A DNA stretch of 36,250 nt from contig SBGE01000308.1 of assembly GCA_006226755.1 (NCBI GenBank), positions 1-36,250 on the forward strand. Reading direction: 5' to 3'. The notes under the pieces were generated by a model. It saw only the letters and a program-made list of their open reading frames with translations, ran no database searches and was not told where the DNA came from. The position numbers were made by a program, and so were the translations under genes. Positions 9,083 to 17,446 of the stretch are shown in pieces (position 1 is the stretch's first letter; each line of letters begins with the position of its first letter). The DNA is from Deltaproteobacteria bacterium (lineage in GTDB: Bacteria; Bdellovibrionota; Bacteriovoracia; Bacteriovoracales; Bacteriovoracaceae).

Positions 9083-9111
9083 ATGTTAGGAAGAATTGAG
9101 ATAACGGTCAA
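9083..9111 (-). promoter_or_regulatory. Putative promoter of the globin gene (leaderless)
   Basis: On the minus strand TTGACC (9111-9106) and TAACAT (9088-9083) are separated by 17 nt, and six nucleotides later comes the ATG. Transcription would begin at the start codon. The -35 matches five of six consensus bases, the -10 four of six. Confidence 0.5.
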
Positions 9112-9148
9112 TACTGATGAGCTTGAGATTGTCTTAAGGATGAGAGAA

Positions 9149-9997
9149 TTATTTCCACTTAAGTTGAATGTACTTACTTTTGACTTTTGACTTGAGTGGG
9201 ATGTCTTTAAGTTGATTCTTGATATTTTCAATCCGAAGGTCTTTCATCAGAGAATCAAACTTTTTTGAACATCCATATTTGGTAGCGGTTATTGTCGAAA
9301 AGCTGTTGGCCATATTCAATTCTCCAACTTGAAGGGATAGAGAAAGGTAAACAGAAGGGATACTGACTATTTCTGTTTCAATATCTTCTAGCTTTACTCC
9401 ATTCATTCTTGTTTCCAATTCTTCCAGCAATTGTTCTGTAATGACAGTGTCATAACCCAAAGCTCTTTTGGATTCTTCTCTTCTCGATCTTAAGTTTCTT
9501 GCTGCAGCTCCTGTAGCAATTGTCATGCCTACATTCATGTTGAAATTTTGAAGCTGAAAAGCGTTTTTTAAATTACCTGAATAACTTTCGACAGCTATGA
9601 CTGATTCACCACTACAGGTAAAGCTGACCAAGTCCAACGAAAGGGAATCCAATTTCTCTGACTTTTCTGTGTAATTTAATTTGATATAAGTACGAACATC
9701 ACCTGAAACTTTTTTGAACTCGACTTGCGGAGGATAAATATTCACTTCACCTTTAAAGTTTCCATTTTTTGAAACAACTTCAAAATCCAAACCAGACTTC
9801 TGAGTCATGCAGCCCGATTGAGCTCCTACACGAAGGGGTATTTCAATTTGCTGGCTTACACCGCCTTGAAAAGCTCCGTTCCCCCCGCCAATTGAAAGTC
9901 CAAAGCCTGTGCTTCGAACAATTCTGACTTGATCAGTTCTACATGCCAACACCTGCCATGACATAATAAGGGCGAACATAAAAATGAGCTTTTTCAT
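9149..9997 (-). CDS. Secreted protein of unknown function
   Basis: A 282-residue protein. The N-terminus MKKLIFMFALIMSWQVLAC is a signal peptide; whether cleavage is by signal peptidase I or II is unclear because VLAC is only a near-match to a lipobox. Several Cys occur (residues 19, 43, a central FTCSGES and KYGCSKKF), which could form disulphides in the periplasm. A Gly-rich stretch (GFGLSIGGGNGAFQGG) follows the signal. The rest is predicted-looking beta strands with a basic C-terminus. No family is recognised. GGAG lies 8 nt before the ATG. It is divergent from the GlpQ-like gene, with 150 bp between. Confidence 0.75.
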   Translation of the reverse strand: MKKLIFMFALIMSWQVLACRTDQVRIVRSTGFGLSIGGGNGAFQGGVSQQIEIPLRVGAQSGCMTQKSGLDFEVVSKNGNFKGEVNIYPPQVEFKKVSGDVRTYIKLNYTEKSEKLDSLSLDLVSFTCSGESVIAVESYSGNLKNAFQLQNFNMNVGMTIATGAAARNLRSRREESKRALGYDTVITEQLLEELETRMNGVKLEDIETEIVSIPSVYLSLSLQVGELNMANSFSTITATKYGCSKKFDSLMKDLRIENIKNQLKDIPLKSKVKSKYIQLKWK

Positions 9998-10147
9998 TCA
10001 ATAATCTCCGATAGATTGGGTCGATTTTAACCTGATCTCGAGTATTTCTGGGAGGAATTGGAATATTTACATGGACATATGCTTCTTGCACCAAATGGGC
10101 TGAAGGCCTAAGATATCATCACATTTGAACCATTTAGCGGAGTTAAA

Positions 10148-11125
10148 ATGCGGTTTCTACCTCTTTGTATCCTAACAATACTTGTATCCTGTGCTTCTCC
10201 TCCACAGCAGATGACGATCATTGCTCATAGGGGGGCCAGTGGTTATCTGCCCGAACATACTCTTGAGTCGGCCTCTATGGCCCATGCTTTTAATCCAGAC
10301 TTCATTGAACCGGATTTGGTTATGACCAAAGATGATGTTCTCGTCGTGCTTCATGATATCCACATTGATACCACAACAAATGTGGCAAAAGTGTTTCCTA
10401 AGAAAAAGAGAAAAGATGGGCGTTACTACGCCATTGATTTTACTCTCAAGCAACTCAAAAGTTTGAAAGTAATGGAACGAGGAAATGTAAAATCTGGTAA
10501 GGCCATTTATGAAGATCGATTTCCAAGAGGAAGAGCAAACTTTGAAGTCGCCACATTTCGAGAATTTATCGAATTAGTTGAAGGTCTGAACAAATCAAGA
10601 AAAATGAATATCGGTATTTATCCGGAGATGAAAAGTCCTTCCTTTCATAGACAAAATAAAAAAGATATTTTGAAAGAAACATGGAAAGTCTTGAATGATT
10701 ATGGTTACACCAGTGGAAAGAAAAAAATATTTTTACAGTGTTTTGATTCAAGTGCACTCAAGGAATTTAAAAAGAGATTTAATCCAAAGTTTCCTATGAT
10801 TCAGTTGATAGGTGATAATTCTTGGAAAGAAAGCCCTGATGATTATACCAAGATGCTAACTCCGAAAGGTCTGAAAGAAGTTTCCAGTTATGCTCAAGGA
10901 ATAGGTCCTTGGTTTCCACAACTTATTCAACCAGTCGGAAGAAGTTATAGAATCACACCGCTGGCAAAGGTCGCAAAAAGTCTGGGGCTTAAGATTCATA
11001 CCTATACTTTGAGAGAAGATTCTCTTCCTGAATATGTTGATAGCGTGAAAGGCCTTTCCGTAATTCTTGCGAGAGAGGGAGTGGATGGTGTTTTCACAGA
11101 CTTCCCAGATCGGATCAGAGAATAA
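10148..11125 (+). CDS. glpQ: Periplasmic glycerophosphodiester phosphodiesterase, lipoprotein form
   Basis: This enzyme hydrolyses glycerophosphodiesters, released from phospholipids, to glycerol 3-phosphate and an alcohol. The lipoprotein signal MRFLPLCILTILVSC puts the lipidated Cys at 15. The GDPD barrel starts at once: AHRGASGYLPEHT gives H27 and R28, the metal-binding pair is E54 and D56 in FIEPDL, and H69 lies in VVLHD. The C-terminal DGVFTDFPD motif closes the barrel. The extra loop after LHD and the overall length (325 aa) fit the periplasmic GlpQ branch rather than cytoplasmic UgpQ. GGAG lies upstream of the ATG. No glpT transporter is adjacent. The gene symbol is by family resemblance. 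Confidence 0.88.
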   Translation: MRFLPLCILTILVSCASPPQQMTIIAHRGASGYLPEHTLESASMAHAFNPDFIEPDLVMTKDDVLVVLHDIHIDTTTNVAKVFPKKKRKDGRYYAIDFTLKQLKSLKVMERGNVKSGKAIYEDRFPRGRANFEVATFREFIELVEGLNKSRKMNIGIYPEMKSPSFHRQNKKDILKETWKVLNDYGYTSGKKKIFLQCFDSSALKEFKKRFNPKFPMIQLIGDNSWKESPDDYTKMLTPKGLKEVSSYAQGIGPWFPQLIQPVGRSYRITPLAKVAKSLGLKIHTYTLREDSLPEYVDSVKGLSVILAREGVDGVFTDFPDRIRE

Positions 11126-11140
11126 AAGGCTCAAGTATTC

Positions 11141-11168
11141 AAGGACCTTTATTGATCGGTCTTTTGAA
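11141..11168 (+). terminator. Weak terminator after glpQ
   Basis: AAGGACC (11141-11147) can pair with GGTCTTT (11158-11164) with one G-U pair and a 10-nt loop, followed by only a short T run. It sits 15 nt after the glpQ stop. Confidence 0.35.
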
Positions 11169-11219
11169 AATGTAATACCAGGGACTTAAGGCGGACTTCC
11201 TATGTGTCGATAGGGAGTT

Positions 11220-12842
11220 ATGGATATAGGAACACGATCAGTATTTATTGGAAGTTTCATCTTTTTTCTGGCACTCAGTGCTTTATTCTACTTCTTCTTT
11301 CCGTATGGAAATTGGATGTGGGTGATCATTGGACCGCTCTTCTTTGTGGGTTTCATTGATTTCTTTCAAACAAAACATGCTATCAGAAGAAATTTTCCAG
11401 TACTTGGTAATTTCAGATATTTTCTTGAATCGATCAGACCTGAAATCAATCAATATTTCATTGAAAACAATACCGATGGTAGACCATTCTCCAGAGAAGA
11501 AAGATCGATTGTTTATCAAAGAGCAAAAAAAGTTTTGGATACTCTTCCTTTTGGTACACAAAGGGACGTGTATAAAACAGGCTATGAGTATATTGCACAT
11601 TCTTTAGCTCCTGTTCATGTTGATGAAAGTAAAATGAGAGTTATGGTTGGTGGACCAGATTGTAAGCAACCATATGACTGCTCTGTTTTTAACATCTCGG
11701 CCATGAGTTATGGTTCACTTTCAAAAAATGCTGTTATGGCCCTCAATAGAGGAGCGAAAGAAGGAAACTTTGCTCACAATACCGGTGAAGGTGGAATCAG
11801 TCAGTGGCACCTGAAGTTTGGTGGAGACCTGATTTGGCAAATTGGAACGGGATACTTTGGTTGTAGAAATGCTGAAGGCGGTTTCGATGCTGATAAATTC
11901 AAAGAGAAAGCAGCTCTAGATAATGTGAAGATGATTGAAATAAAGCTATCGCAAGGGGCTAAGCCTGGACATGGAGGAATTCTTCCTGCTGAGAAGCTTA
12001 CTCCTGAGATTGCTGAAATTAGAGGTGTACCTATGGGACAGGATGTGAATTCTCCTCCTGCTCATAGTGCTTTTTCATCTCCTCGTGGGCTATGTGAATT
12101 CATCGGCAAGCTTCGTGAATTGAGTGGAGGCAAACCAATTGGCTTCAAACTTTGTCTTGGAAACAGGTATGAGTTTCACGCCCTTTGCAAGGCGATGATC
12201 GAAACAGGAATCAAACCTGACTTTATAACGGTTGATGGTTCAGAAGGAGGAACAGGTGCTGCTCCATTGGAGTTCACCAATTGGATTGGTACTCCTGGAA
12301 CAGATGCATTGATTCTCATTAATAATATTCTCAGAGGCTATGACCTCAGAAAAGATATCAAGATCATTAATACCGGAAAAGTTACAACTGGATTTGGTGT
12401 AATAAAAAGAATTGCACTTGGAGCAGACATTATTTATTCGGCTCGTGCAATGATGTTGGCTATTGGATGTATCCAAGCTCTTCGATGTAATTCTAACCAT
12501 TGTCCTGCCGGTGTTGCGACTCAAAACCCAGATCTTATGCAAGGACTTGTCGTAGAAGACAAATACATGCGAGTTTACAATTTTCATCATGAAACTATTC
12601 ATGCTGCTGCTCATATGTTGGGGGCAATGGGATTGGATAACTTAAATCTACTTCACCCAAGACATATTAAAAGAAGAGTCAGCGATCATGAAATTCAAGA
12701 GTACTCTGATTTTATTACGATTTTGGATGAGGGATGCTTTTTGAAAGGCGATATTCCTGCTGAACATAAGCGTGATTACAATATGGCCAATCCTGAAAGC
12801 TTTGCTGCCAATGACGTTAAATCTGAATACCGCTCTGCCTGA
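11220..12842 (+). CDS. Membrane-anchored FMN-binding glutamate synthase-like oxidoreductase
   Basis: A 540-residue protein with two hydrophobic segments at residues 8-28 and 32-49, then a soluble domain like the FMN barrel of glutamate synthase large subunits. Signature pieces are AMSYGSLSKNA (161-171), GEGGIS (189-194), IKLSQGAKPGHGG (241-253), ITVDGSEGGTGAAP (336-349) and the 3Fe-4S cluster cysteines C417, C423 and C428 in CIQALRCNSNHC. There is no glutaminase domain, so it is not a full glutamate synthase; members of this stand-alone family are mostly uncharacterised. Reactions at the inner membrane face are inferred from the N-terminal helices. GGGAG precedes the ATG closely. It ends directly at the stop of a convergent gene. 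Confidence 0.85.
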   Translation: MDIGTRSVFIGSFIFFLALSALFYFFFPYGNWMWVIIGPLFFVGFIDFFQTKHAIRRNFPVLGNFRYFLESIRPEINQYFIENNTDGRPFSREERSIVYQRAKKVLDTLPFGTQRDVYKTGYEYIAHSLAPVHVDESKMRVMVGGPDCKQPYDCSVFNISAMSYGSLSKNAVMALNRGAKEGNFAHNTGEGGISQWHLKFGGDLIWQIGTGYFGCRNAEGGFDADKFKEKAALDNVKMIEIKLSQGAKPGHGGILPAEKLTPEIAEIRGVPMGQDVNSPPAHSAFSSPRGLCEFIGKLRELSGGKPIGFKLCLGNRYEFHALCKAMIETGIKPDFITVDGSEGGTGAAPLEFTNWIGTPGTDALILINNILRGYDLRKDIKIINTGKVTTGFGVIKRIALGADIIYSARAMMLAIGCIQALRCNSNHCPAGVATQNPDLMQGLVVEDKYMRVYNFHHETIHAAAHMLGAMGLDNLNLLHPRHIKRRVSDHEIQEYSDFITILDEGCFLKGDIPAEHKRDYNMANPESFAANDVKSEYRSA

Positions 12843-13262
12843 TTAATCTCGAGCGCTATTTACATTTCTCTCTAATGTCTTTCCTAGAAGTTTTGCCCAG
12901 CTTCGCAAGCTACTTTGCTCATTGGGAGTATAACTTTTCTCTGAATCTCTAGGGTAAATTTTTGTGTTGGTGTATTTTGAGGGACAGGCTTTCTTGAAGC
13001 CTTGATCGCATATAAGATTTAATAAGTCTTGAGATTGAGCCTTGTTTTCATAACCTATTAGAGTTGCATATTGGTAACATCCTTCAAAATCTTTTTGGTA
13101 ACACGAGAATTTGTAGCACTTTTTTGAATCGTGAATTTTTGAAGATGAGAAATGCTGTTTACCAAGTTTGTTTAACTTCTCTGGGTTCATCTTTTCAGTA
13201 CAAGATTGAGAGACATTCAACTGAGAGCAGCTAGAAAATAAGAGAAATAGTAAAATATGCAT
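12843..13262 (-). CDS. Small Cys-rich exported protein with Sel1/Hcp-like repeat
   Basis: A 139-residue protein with a short hydrophobic start (MHILLFLLFSSC) that may be a lipoprotein signal with Cys12. It then has paired cysteines spaced as in the disulphide-stapled Sel1-like repeats of Helicobacter Hcp proteins: KKCYKFSC, FEGCYQYATL and LICDQGFKKAC. This suggests a periplasmic helical-hairpin protein for protein-protein contacts, though only one to two repeats fit. There is no Shine-Dalgarno; a TATATA box lies 10 nt before the ATG. Its stop abuts the stop of the FMN oxidoreductase gene. The Hcp relation is a weak inference. Confidence 0.65.
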   Translation of the reverse strand: MHILLFLLFSSCSQLNVSQSCTEKMNPEKLNKLGKQHFSSSKIHDSKKCYKFSCYQKDFEGCYQYATLIGYENKAQSQDLLNLICDQGFKKACPSKYTNTKIYPRDSEKSYTPNEQSSLRSWAKLLGKTLERNVNSARD

Positions 13263-13309
13263 GAAACTAGTTTATATAGAAAACTTGAAATTGACCATAA
13301 AAGTAAGTG

Positions 13310-13345
13310 GATAAAAAATAAAAGGCCCCGTCATTAACGGGGCCC
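13310..13345 (-). terminator. Rho-independent terminator of the 13391-14041 gene
   Basis: GGCCCCGT (13324-13331) and ACGGGGCC (13337-13344) form a perfect 8-bp GC-rich stem with a 5-nt loop. On the minus strand it is followed by a T-rich run, and it lies about 45 nt after the stop of the secreted-protein gene. Confidence 0.85.
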
Positions 13346-13390
13346 TTAAGGGGTATCACACAATTCTATTGTCCTCGTCTCCCAGATCAA

Positions 13391-14041
13391 TCATTCTTCG
13401 TCGTCGAAGAGATAACTCCCTCTCTGTTGTATCGGTCGGGGTCCGCCAAAACGCCCACCTACAGAAAGGAATGGAAAATAGATATCGCCATCTGAATCTT
13501 CAAATTTTCTGACACTTAATTCAATAAACATCCCGGATCTTGATTCCATACCAACTCCAAACTCTTGAGTTGATTCAATATCGTCGCTAAGTCCCCAGGC
13601 CTTATAAACTCTACCTTTAAAATAAACGGTTCTTGCAGCAGTTGGGTTAAGTCTTAACTTCAAATAAGCACCAACTTCTGGAACAAATGCTCCGTTGGTA
13701 CCAGCTGCAATGAAGATAAATCCACCGTCAACACCGACTTCAAGATGATCCCAGAGCATTCTTACTCCGACATTTCCTCGAGCGCCCATGACCATGATCG
13801 TCGCTGTTACTTGACCTTCAATGGAGAGATGATTTCTTGCAAATTCTTCAAACGAGAAATCTCCGCCATCAAGTAGGGCCATGTCTTCAGAAGTTTCTTC
13901 TGCTTTTTCTGAGGCATAGTATGCTTCATCAACAATAATCCCTTCTGAAGGTTCTCCACCATCAGGAATCAACAAAAGTCTGTCTTCAGAAAAGCTTTGA
14001 GCTGAAAGAAGAATACTGAATAGAATCAGTAGTGTTTTCAT
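13391..14041 (-). CDS. Secreted protein, probable small outer-membrane beta-barrel
   Basis: A 216-residue protein. The ORF track starts at 14152, but the first 37 residues lack any signal character. The ATG at 14041 begins a clean signal peptide (MKTLLILFSILLSAQSFSE) and follows a GGGGGAAC sequence, so I chose it. After an acidic segment (residues 20-60) come repeated amphipathic strands such as VGVRMLWDHLEVGVDGGFIFIA, separated by Gly and acidic turns, which resemble an outer-membrane or periplasmic beta sheet. The C-terminus is acidic (FDDEE), unlike a classical BAM signal, so barrel insertion is uncertain. No family is recognised. A strong terminator follows. Confidence 0.72.
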   Translation of the reverse strand: MKTLLILFSILLSAQSFSEDRLLLIPDGGEPSEGIIVDEAYYASEKAEETSEDMALLDGGDFSFEEFARNHLSIEGQVTATIMVMGARGNVGVRMLWDHLEVGVDGGFIFIAAGTNGAFVPEVGAYLKLRLNPTAARTVYFKGRVYKAWGLSDDIESTQEFGVGMESRSGMFIELSVRKFEDSDGDIYFPFLSVGGRFGGPRPIQQRGSYLFDDEE

Positions 14042-14198
14042 TTTTTGTTCCCCCGAACGTGTGTGGATGCATTGTTTAACAGCTAATGGGATTTGATGGA
14101 AGACAATGTGTAAAAGATACATTTCTAAATAGCCGTAATTGTTATAACCCATTGAAACCGGCGGGAATTGCCCTCTGAAACTCCCTCCGCAAAAACTC

Positions 14199-14204
14199 TA
14201 TAAT
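14199..14204 (+). promoter_or_regulatory. TATAAT -10 box at transglycosylase start
   Basis: A perfect TATAAT lies 9 nt before ATG 14214 and only 3 nt before ATG 14208, with no Shine-Dalgarno. A weak -35 (CTGAAA) lies 18 nt upstream. Transcription from here would be leaderless for ATG 14214. Confidence 0.5.
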
Positions 14205-14213
14205 TTAATGATT

Positions 14214-15284
14214 ATGAGGACTTGTTTCTTTATTTCCCTATTCATTTTTTCTTTTTTCTCAACCGATCTTTCGGCTTCATACCGTCATAGAGAGCTCAAA
14301 AATTTTGAACGCAACGTTACTTTTTTGGCCCAACATCATTTGGATGATGAGATGGTTGATAAATGGTTCCGTTACTATACGGGAAGAGGGAAAAATATTT
14401 TTGAAAGGCAAATGGCAAGAGGGGAAGTGGTTCGAAAGGCGATCGAAAACATCTTGGTTGAAAAGAATGTTCCTCTTGAATTGTACTACGTAGCTTTGAT
14501 TGAAAGTGGATTTAATTTTAGTGCTGTTTCACATGCAGGAGCTACTGGTCCTTGGCAGTTCATGAAGAATACAGGAAGAATGTATGGTCTTCGAATTGAT
14601 TCCGAGGTCGATGAAAGAAAGAATATCTATAAAGCTACTCGTGCTGCAGCTGAATACCTTTCAGATCTTTATAATATCTTCAATGATTGGGCCCTCACTC
14701 TTGCGGCTTATAATGCGGGAGAGTATCGAATCTTGAATGCTATCAGAAAAGCGAACACCAGAGATTTCAATTCTCTTGTGAAGATGAAAGTACTACCTCC
14801 TGAAACTATGAATTACATTTCGAAAGTCTGGACGGCAATGATAGTTGAAAAGAATGCATTGAAGTTCAGATTGGAAAAGAAAAGTGCCGATTGGAAGATT
14901 AATCCAACGGAACTTTCTTTGAGTATTGATAAAGACACGAAAGTTGAAAATCTTATTTCTCTCTCTGGCATGAGCGAGGAGCGATTCCGGAAATATAATG
15001 CGCACTTGCTTTCAAATACATTGAAGGCGAGAGCTGACAAGCCAATCGAAATTTTTATGCCAAAAAAGAATTATATGCGGCTTGCGATGGGTCTTTATGG
15101 CTACAAGGTCAAGCCTACTCCTAAAATTGTACCTGTGACTGATCCCCTGAAATTGACCGGACTAGGTTTTAAAAATGTGGAAAAAGGGGAAAAAATAGAA
15201 GTCACCAGGCTGGAAAGCGGTCAAATCAAACTGAAAAGACTGAAAAATGGCCGCATCATCATGATAAACAACCCCGGAAAATAG
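14214..15284 (+). CDS. MltD-like lytic transglycosylase (SLT domain)
   Basis: This enzyme cleaves the glycan strands of peptidoglycan in the periplasm. A signal peptide (MRTCFFISLFIFSFFSTDLSAS) is followed by a helical lead and an SLT domain. The catalytic Glu is in ALIESGF (about residue 97), and other landmarks are GATGPWQFM, the LTLAAYNAGE motif and a late PPETMNYI. Order and spacing match the MltD branch of family 23. The roughly 120 C-terminal residues look like a degenerate LysM-type region ending in a basic tail. I chose ATG 14214 over 14208 because a TATAAT box lies too close to the latter. Predatory or wall-remodelling roles are possible but not shown. Confidence 0.85.
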   Translation: MRTCFFISLFIFSFFSTDLSASYRHRELKNFERNVTFLAQHHLDDEMVDKWFRYYTGRGKNIFERQMARGEVVRKAIENILVEKNVPLELYYVALIESGFNFSAVSHAGATGPWQFMKNTGRMYGLRIDSEVDERKNIYKATRAAAEYLSDLYNIFNDWALTLAAYNAGEYRILNAIRKANTRDFNSLVKMKVLPPETMNYISKVWTAMIVEKNALKFRLEKKSADWKINPTELSLSIDKDTKVENLISLSGMSEERFRKYNAHLLSNTLKARADKPIEIFMPKKNYMRLAMGLYGYKVKPTPKIVPVTDPLKLTGLGFKNVEKGEKIEVTRLESGQIKLKRLKNGRIIMINNPGK

Positions 15285-15338
15285 AACTTTTCCAATTCCT
15301 TTGCTATCCTTTCTAAGAATTGAATTCAGGAGGTCCCA

Positions 15339-15749
15339 TTGGACAAGCTCGTTGAAAAGGCCTGGCATGTTGCCTTGAAGGCCCGTGAAAATGCTCATGC
15401 CCCATATAGCCACTTTAAAGTTGGAGCAGCTCTGAAATTGAAAGGAATGGATGAGATCATTCCTGGATGTAATGTTGAGAATGCATCATTTGGCGCCACT
15501 GTATGTGCAGAACGAACTGCAATTCAATGTTCTGTGGCAAATCATGGAAAAACTGATTTCGAGTTCATCGTAGTCGTCACTGACACTGATCCAGCGACCC
15601 AGCCTTGTGCGCTATGCCTTCAAGTCATGAGTGAATTCGCTCACCCAGATATGCCGGTGTACTTGGCCAATTTGAAAGGTGTTCAGTCCTCGATTACTTT
15701 CAAGGAGCTGTTGCCTAATCCATTTAATCATTTCGAACCTAATGAGTGA
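15339..15749 (+). CDS. cdd: Cytidine deaminase
   Basis: A 136-residue zinc enzyme that converts cytidine and deoxycytidine to uridine forms in pyrimidine salvage. Key residues: N-terminal YSHFKVGAAL, GCNVENASFGATVCAERTAI with zinc ligand C56 and catalytic E58, and the second zinc motif C90 and C93 in PCALC. Most family members have PCGxCRQ; here Gly is Ala and the following Arg is Leu, a mild oddity. It has a TTG start at 15339, supported by a full AGGAGG (15328-15333) 5 nt before it. Its last 8 nt overlap the start of the CobW-type gene, so the two are probably translationally coupled. Confidence 0.9.
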   Translation: MDKLVEKAWHVALKARENAHAPYSHFKVGAALKLKGMDEIIPGCNVENASFGATVCAERTAIQCSVANHGKTDFEFIVVVTDTDPATQPCALCLQVMSEFAHPDMPVYLANLKGVQSSITFKELLPNPFNHFEPNE

Positions 15750-17070
15750 CAAGCGAAAAGGTGTCACATTAGTTGTAGGTTTTTTAGGGTCAGGTAAGAC
15801 GACTCTTATCAATCAATTGATCAAAGACAACCAAGGACTAAAGCTTGCCCTCATAGAAAATGAGTTCGGTGAGCTCGGCGTAGATAATGAATTCCTTCCG
15901 AATATTGAAGAGCTTGTTTTAGAGATGAACGATGGCTGCCTCTGCTGTTCAGTTAGAGGGGACATGGTTCAAGCTTTGAAGAATCTTATCAACCAAGAAC
16001 AGGAGTTCGACCACCTCATTATAGAGGCCACTGGGATGGCATCGCCTGGACCAATTCTTGATAGCTTTAAAAAGAGTAGGGAACTGGAAGAGAGTTTTCG
16101 AATCAACACTGTCATTTCTCTTGTTGATGCCATACATTTCGATAGAAATATGAAACGAGATCAGGAGGAAGAGGAGTCGAATTTCTCTGATCAGCTGGCT
16201 TTTTCTGATCTGATTCTTCTCAATAAAACAGAAGGACTTGAAGAAAAGAAACTTGTCGTCATAGAAGATCAAATAACCGCCATTAATCCTGATTCAGAGG
16301 TTCGAAGAACAAATTTTTCTAAAATTAATCCATCCGAGATTTATGAGCGAAATTATTACGACCCAAAGAAAGTTGAAAATTTGCAGATCAATGTCGATGA
16401 AGGTGAGACTTTTGCATGGGCCGGACTTTTTGATCTTCCTGTAGGTAAGCATCATCTATACTTCAACCATATTCACCATTCTGTGAATTGGTCTTTTTTA
16501 AAAGAGAATTCAATTGATGCAGGTTTGAGTCTGGGAAGAATTTTGATGTCTTCTCCTCCTCATAAATTAAATAAGCTTGAAAAAGTGATGATCGGTAGCC
16601 CATATACAAGCGATCAAAGACTGTTTGAGCTTCATGTTCTTGAGCCCGGGAAAATAGTTTTCTTTCTTGATGATCATCCTTCCCACCTTCAAATGGAAAT
16701 TCGAGTTCGTGACAAGGTACAATTACCTTTGGAAGAAAGAGGATTCACCAAGCGCAAAAAGCATGCTCATGGAAAAGTAAATTCCGTTTCCATAGAAGTG
16801 GAAGGAGAATTGGATCCCTCTACTTTTCAGTTTTATTTAAACTCTCTGTTTATGAAATATCCAGATCGCATTTACCGCTCGAAGGGAATACTGTGTTTTC
16901 CAGGAAACCCACATAAGGTTTTTTTCCAGGGAGTCTATGAAAACTTCGACTTCTCTGAGGGGCCAATGTGGAGTGGGACAAAGCAAAATAGGGTCGTTTT
17001 CATAGGAATGGGGCTCAATGCTGATCTGATCACCAGTGGCTTCAAAAACTGCCTGATTAAAACCAAGTAA
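15742..17070 (+). CDS. CobW/COG0523 family metal-chaperone GTPase
   Basis: A G3E GTPase of the CobW/YjiA/ZNG1 group, thought to insert or deliver metals (often zinc) into client proteins. Walker A is GFLGSGKT (residues 13-20), the metal-binding CxCC-type motif is GCLCCS (65-70), and LLNKTE supplies guanine specificity. At 442 aa it is about 120 longer than YjiA. The extra part precedes the CobW C-terminal domain and includes a His-rich patch (GKHHLYFNHIHHS) and KRKKHAHGK. I chose ATG 15742 rather than the track start at 15679, which lies inside cdd and adds unrelated residues. The 8-nt overlap with cdd (ATGAGTGA) suggests coupling. The client is inferred, not shown. Confidence 0.87.
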   Translation: MSDKRKGVTLVVGFLGSGKTTLINQLIKDNQGLKLALIENEFGELGVDNEFLPNIEELVLEMNDGCLCCSVRGDMVQALKNLINQEQEFDHLIIEATGMASPGPILDSFKKSRELEESFRINTVISLVDAIHFDRNMKRDQEEEESNFSDQLAFSDLILLNKTEGLEEKKLVVIEDQITAINPDSEVRRTNFSKINPSEIYERNYYDPKKVENLQINVDEGETFAWAGLFDLPVGKHHLYFNHIHHSVNWSFLKENSIDAGLSLGRILMSSPPHKLNKLEKVMIGSPYTSDQRLFELHVLEPGKIVFFLDDHPSHLQMEIRVRDKVQLPLEERGFTKRKKHAHGKVNSVSIEVEGELDPSTFQFYLNSLFMKYPDRIYRSKGILCFPGNPHKVFFQGVYENFDFSEGPMWSGTKQNRVVFIGMGLNADLITSGFKNCLIKTK

Positions 17071-17210
17071 TTGAAAATATTGATTTTTTTCTAAAGATAC
17101 CTTCTCATATTCCGAAAGGCACTATGGTCAAGGCTTTGATTAAGACCCTAAGTTGTTGTATAGTCTACAAAAGTGTTTTTAATTTCTGCAACTTTCCTTT
17201 TGGAGGGAAA

Positions 17211-17432
17211 ATGGACGAACAGTTCAATGTATACGTAAAAGTCGATGATAGAGGTGCTGAAAGATGCATCAAAAAGTTTAAGCGTATGTGCGAGAGTTTC
17301 GGTGTTCAAAAGGAATATAGAAACAGAAAAGAATACAAGAAGCCTTCTATCAAGAAGAAAGAAAAGAATATCGCAGCGACAAAGAAGCGCTCGAAATCTG
17401 AAAGAAGAACCGGTAGAAGATCTAAAATTTAA
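17211..17432 (+). CDS. rpsU: Small ribosomal subunit protein bS21
   Basis: A 73-residue basic protein matching bS21, which binds the 30S platform near the anti-Shine-Dalgarno and helps initiation. Landmarks are an N-terminal NVYVKVDDRGAERCIKKFKRMCE and then EYRNRKEYKKPS, followed by a Lys/Arg-rich tail that is longer than needed. The ORF track starts at 17124; I chose ATG 17211 because GGAGG lies 4 nt upstream and the family begins here. The 140-bp leader contains a small TTGTA/TACAA hairpin. A 7-bp stem overlapping the stop and followed by a T run may partly terminate transcription before the next gene. Confidence 0.9.
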   Translation: MDEQFNVYVKVDDRGAERCIKKFKRMCESFGVQKEYRNRKEYKKPSIKKKEKNIAATKKRSKSERRTGRRSKI

Positions 17433-17446
17433 CCGGTTTATTTTTT
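17408..17446 (+). terminator. Possible weak terminator or attenuator overlapping rpsU stop
   Basis: AACCGGT (17408-17414) can pair with ACCGGTT (17432-17438) across a 17-nt loop, and TTATTTTTT follows. The stem starts inside the rpsU coding region, and the T run holds the TTG start of the next gene. Confidence 0.35.

Noticed and set aside
17150-17166. TTTGTAGACTA string shared (in reverse) with 1604-1614
   Set aside because: An 11-nt match at two sites with different orientation and context is not enough for a motif.
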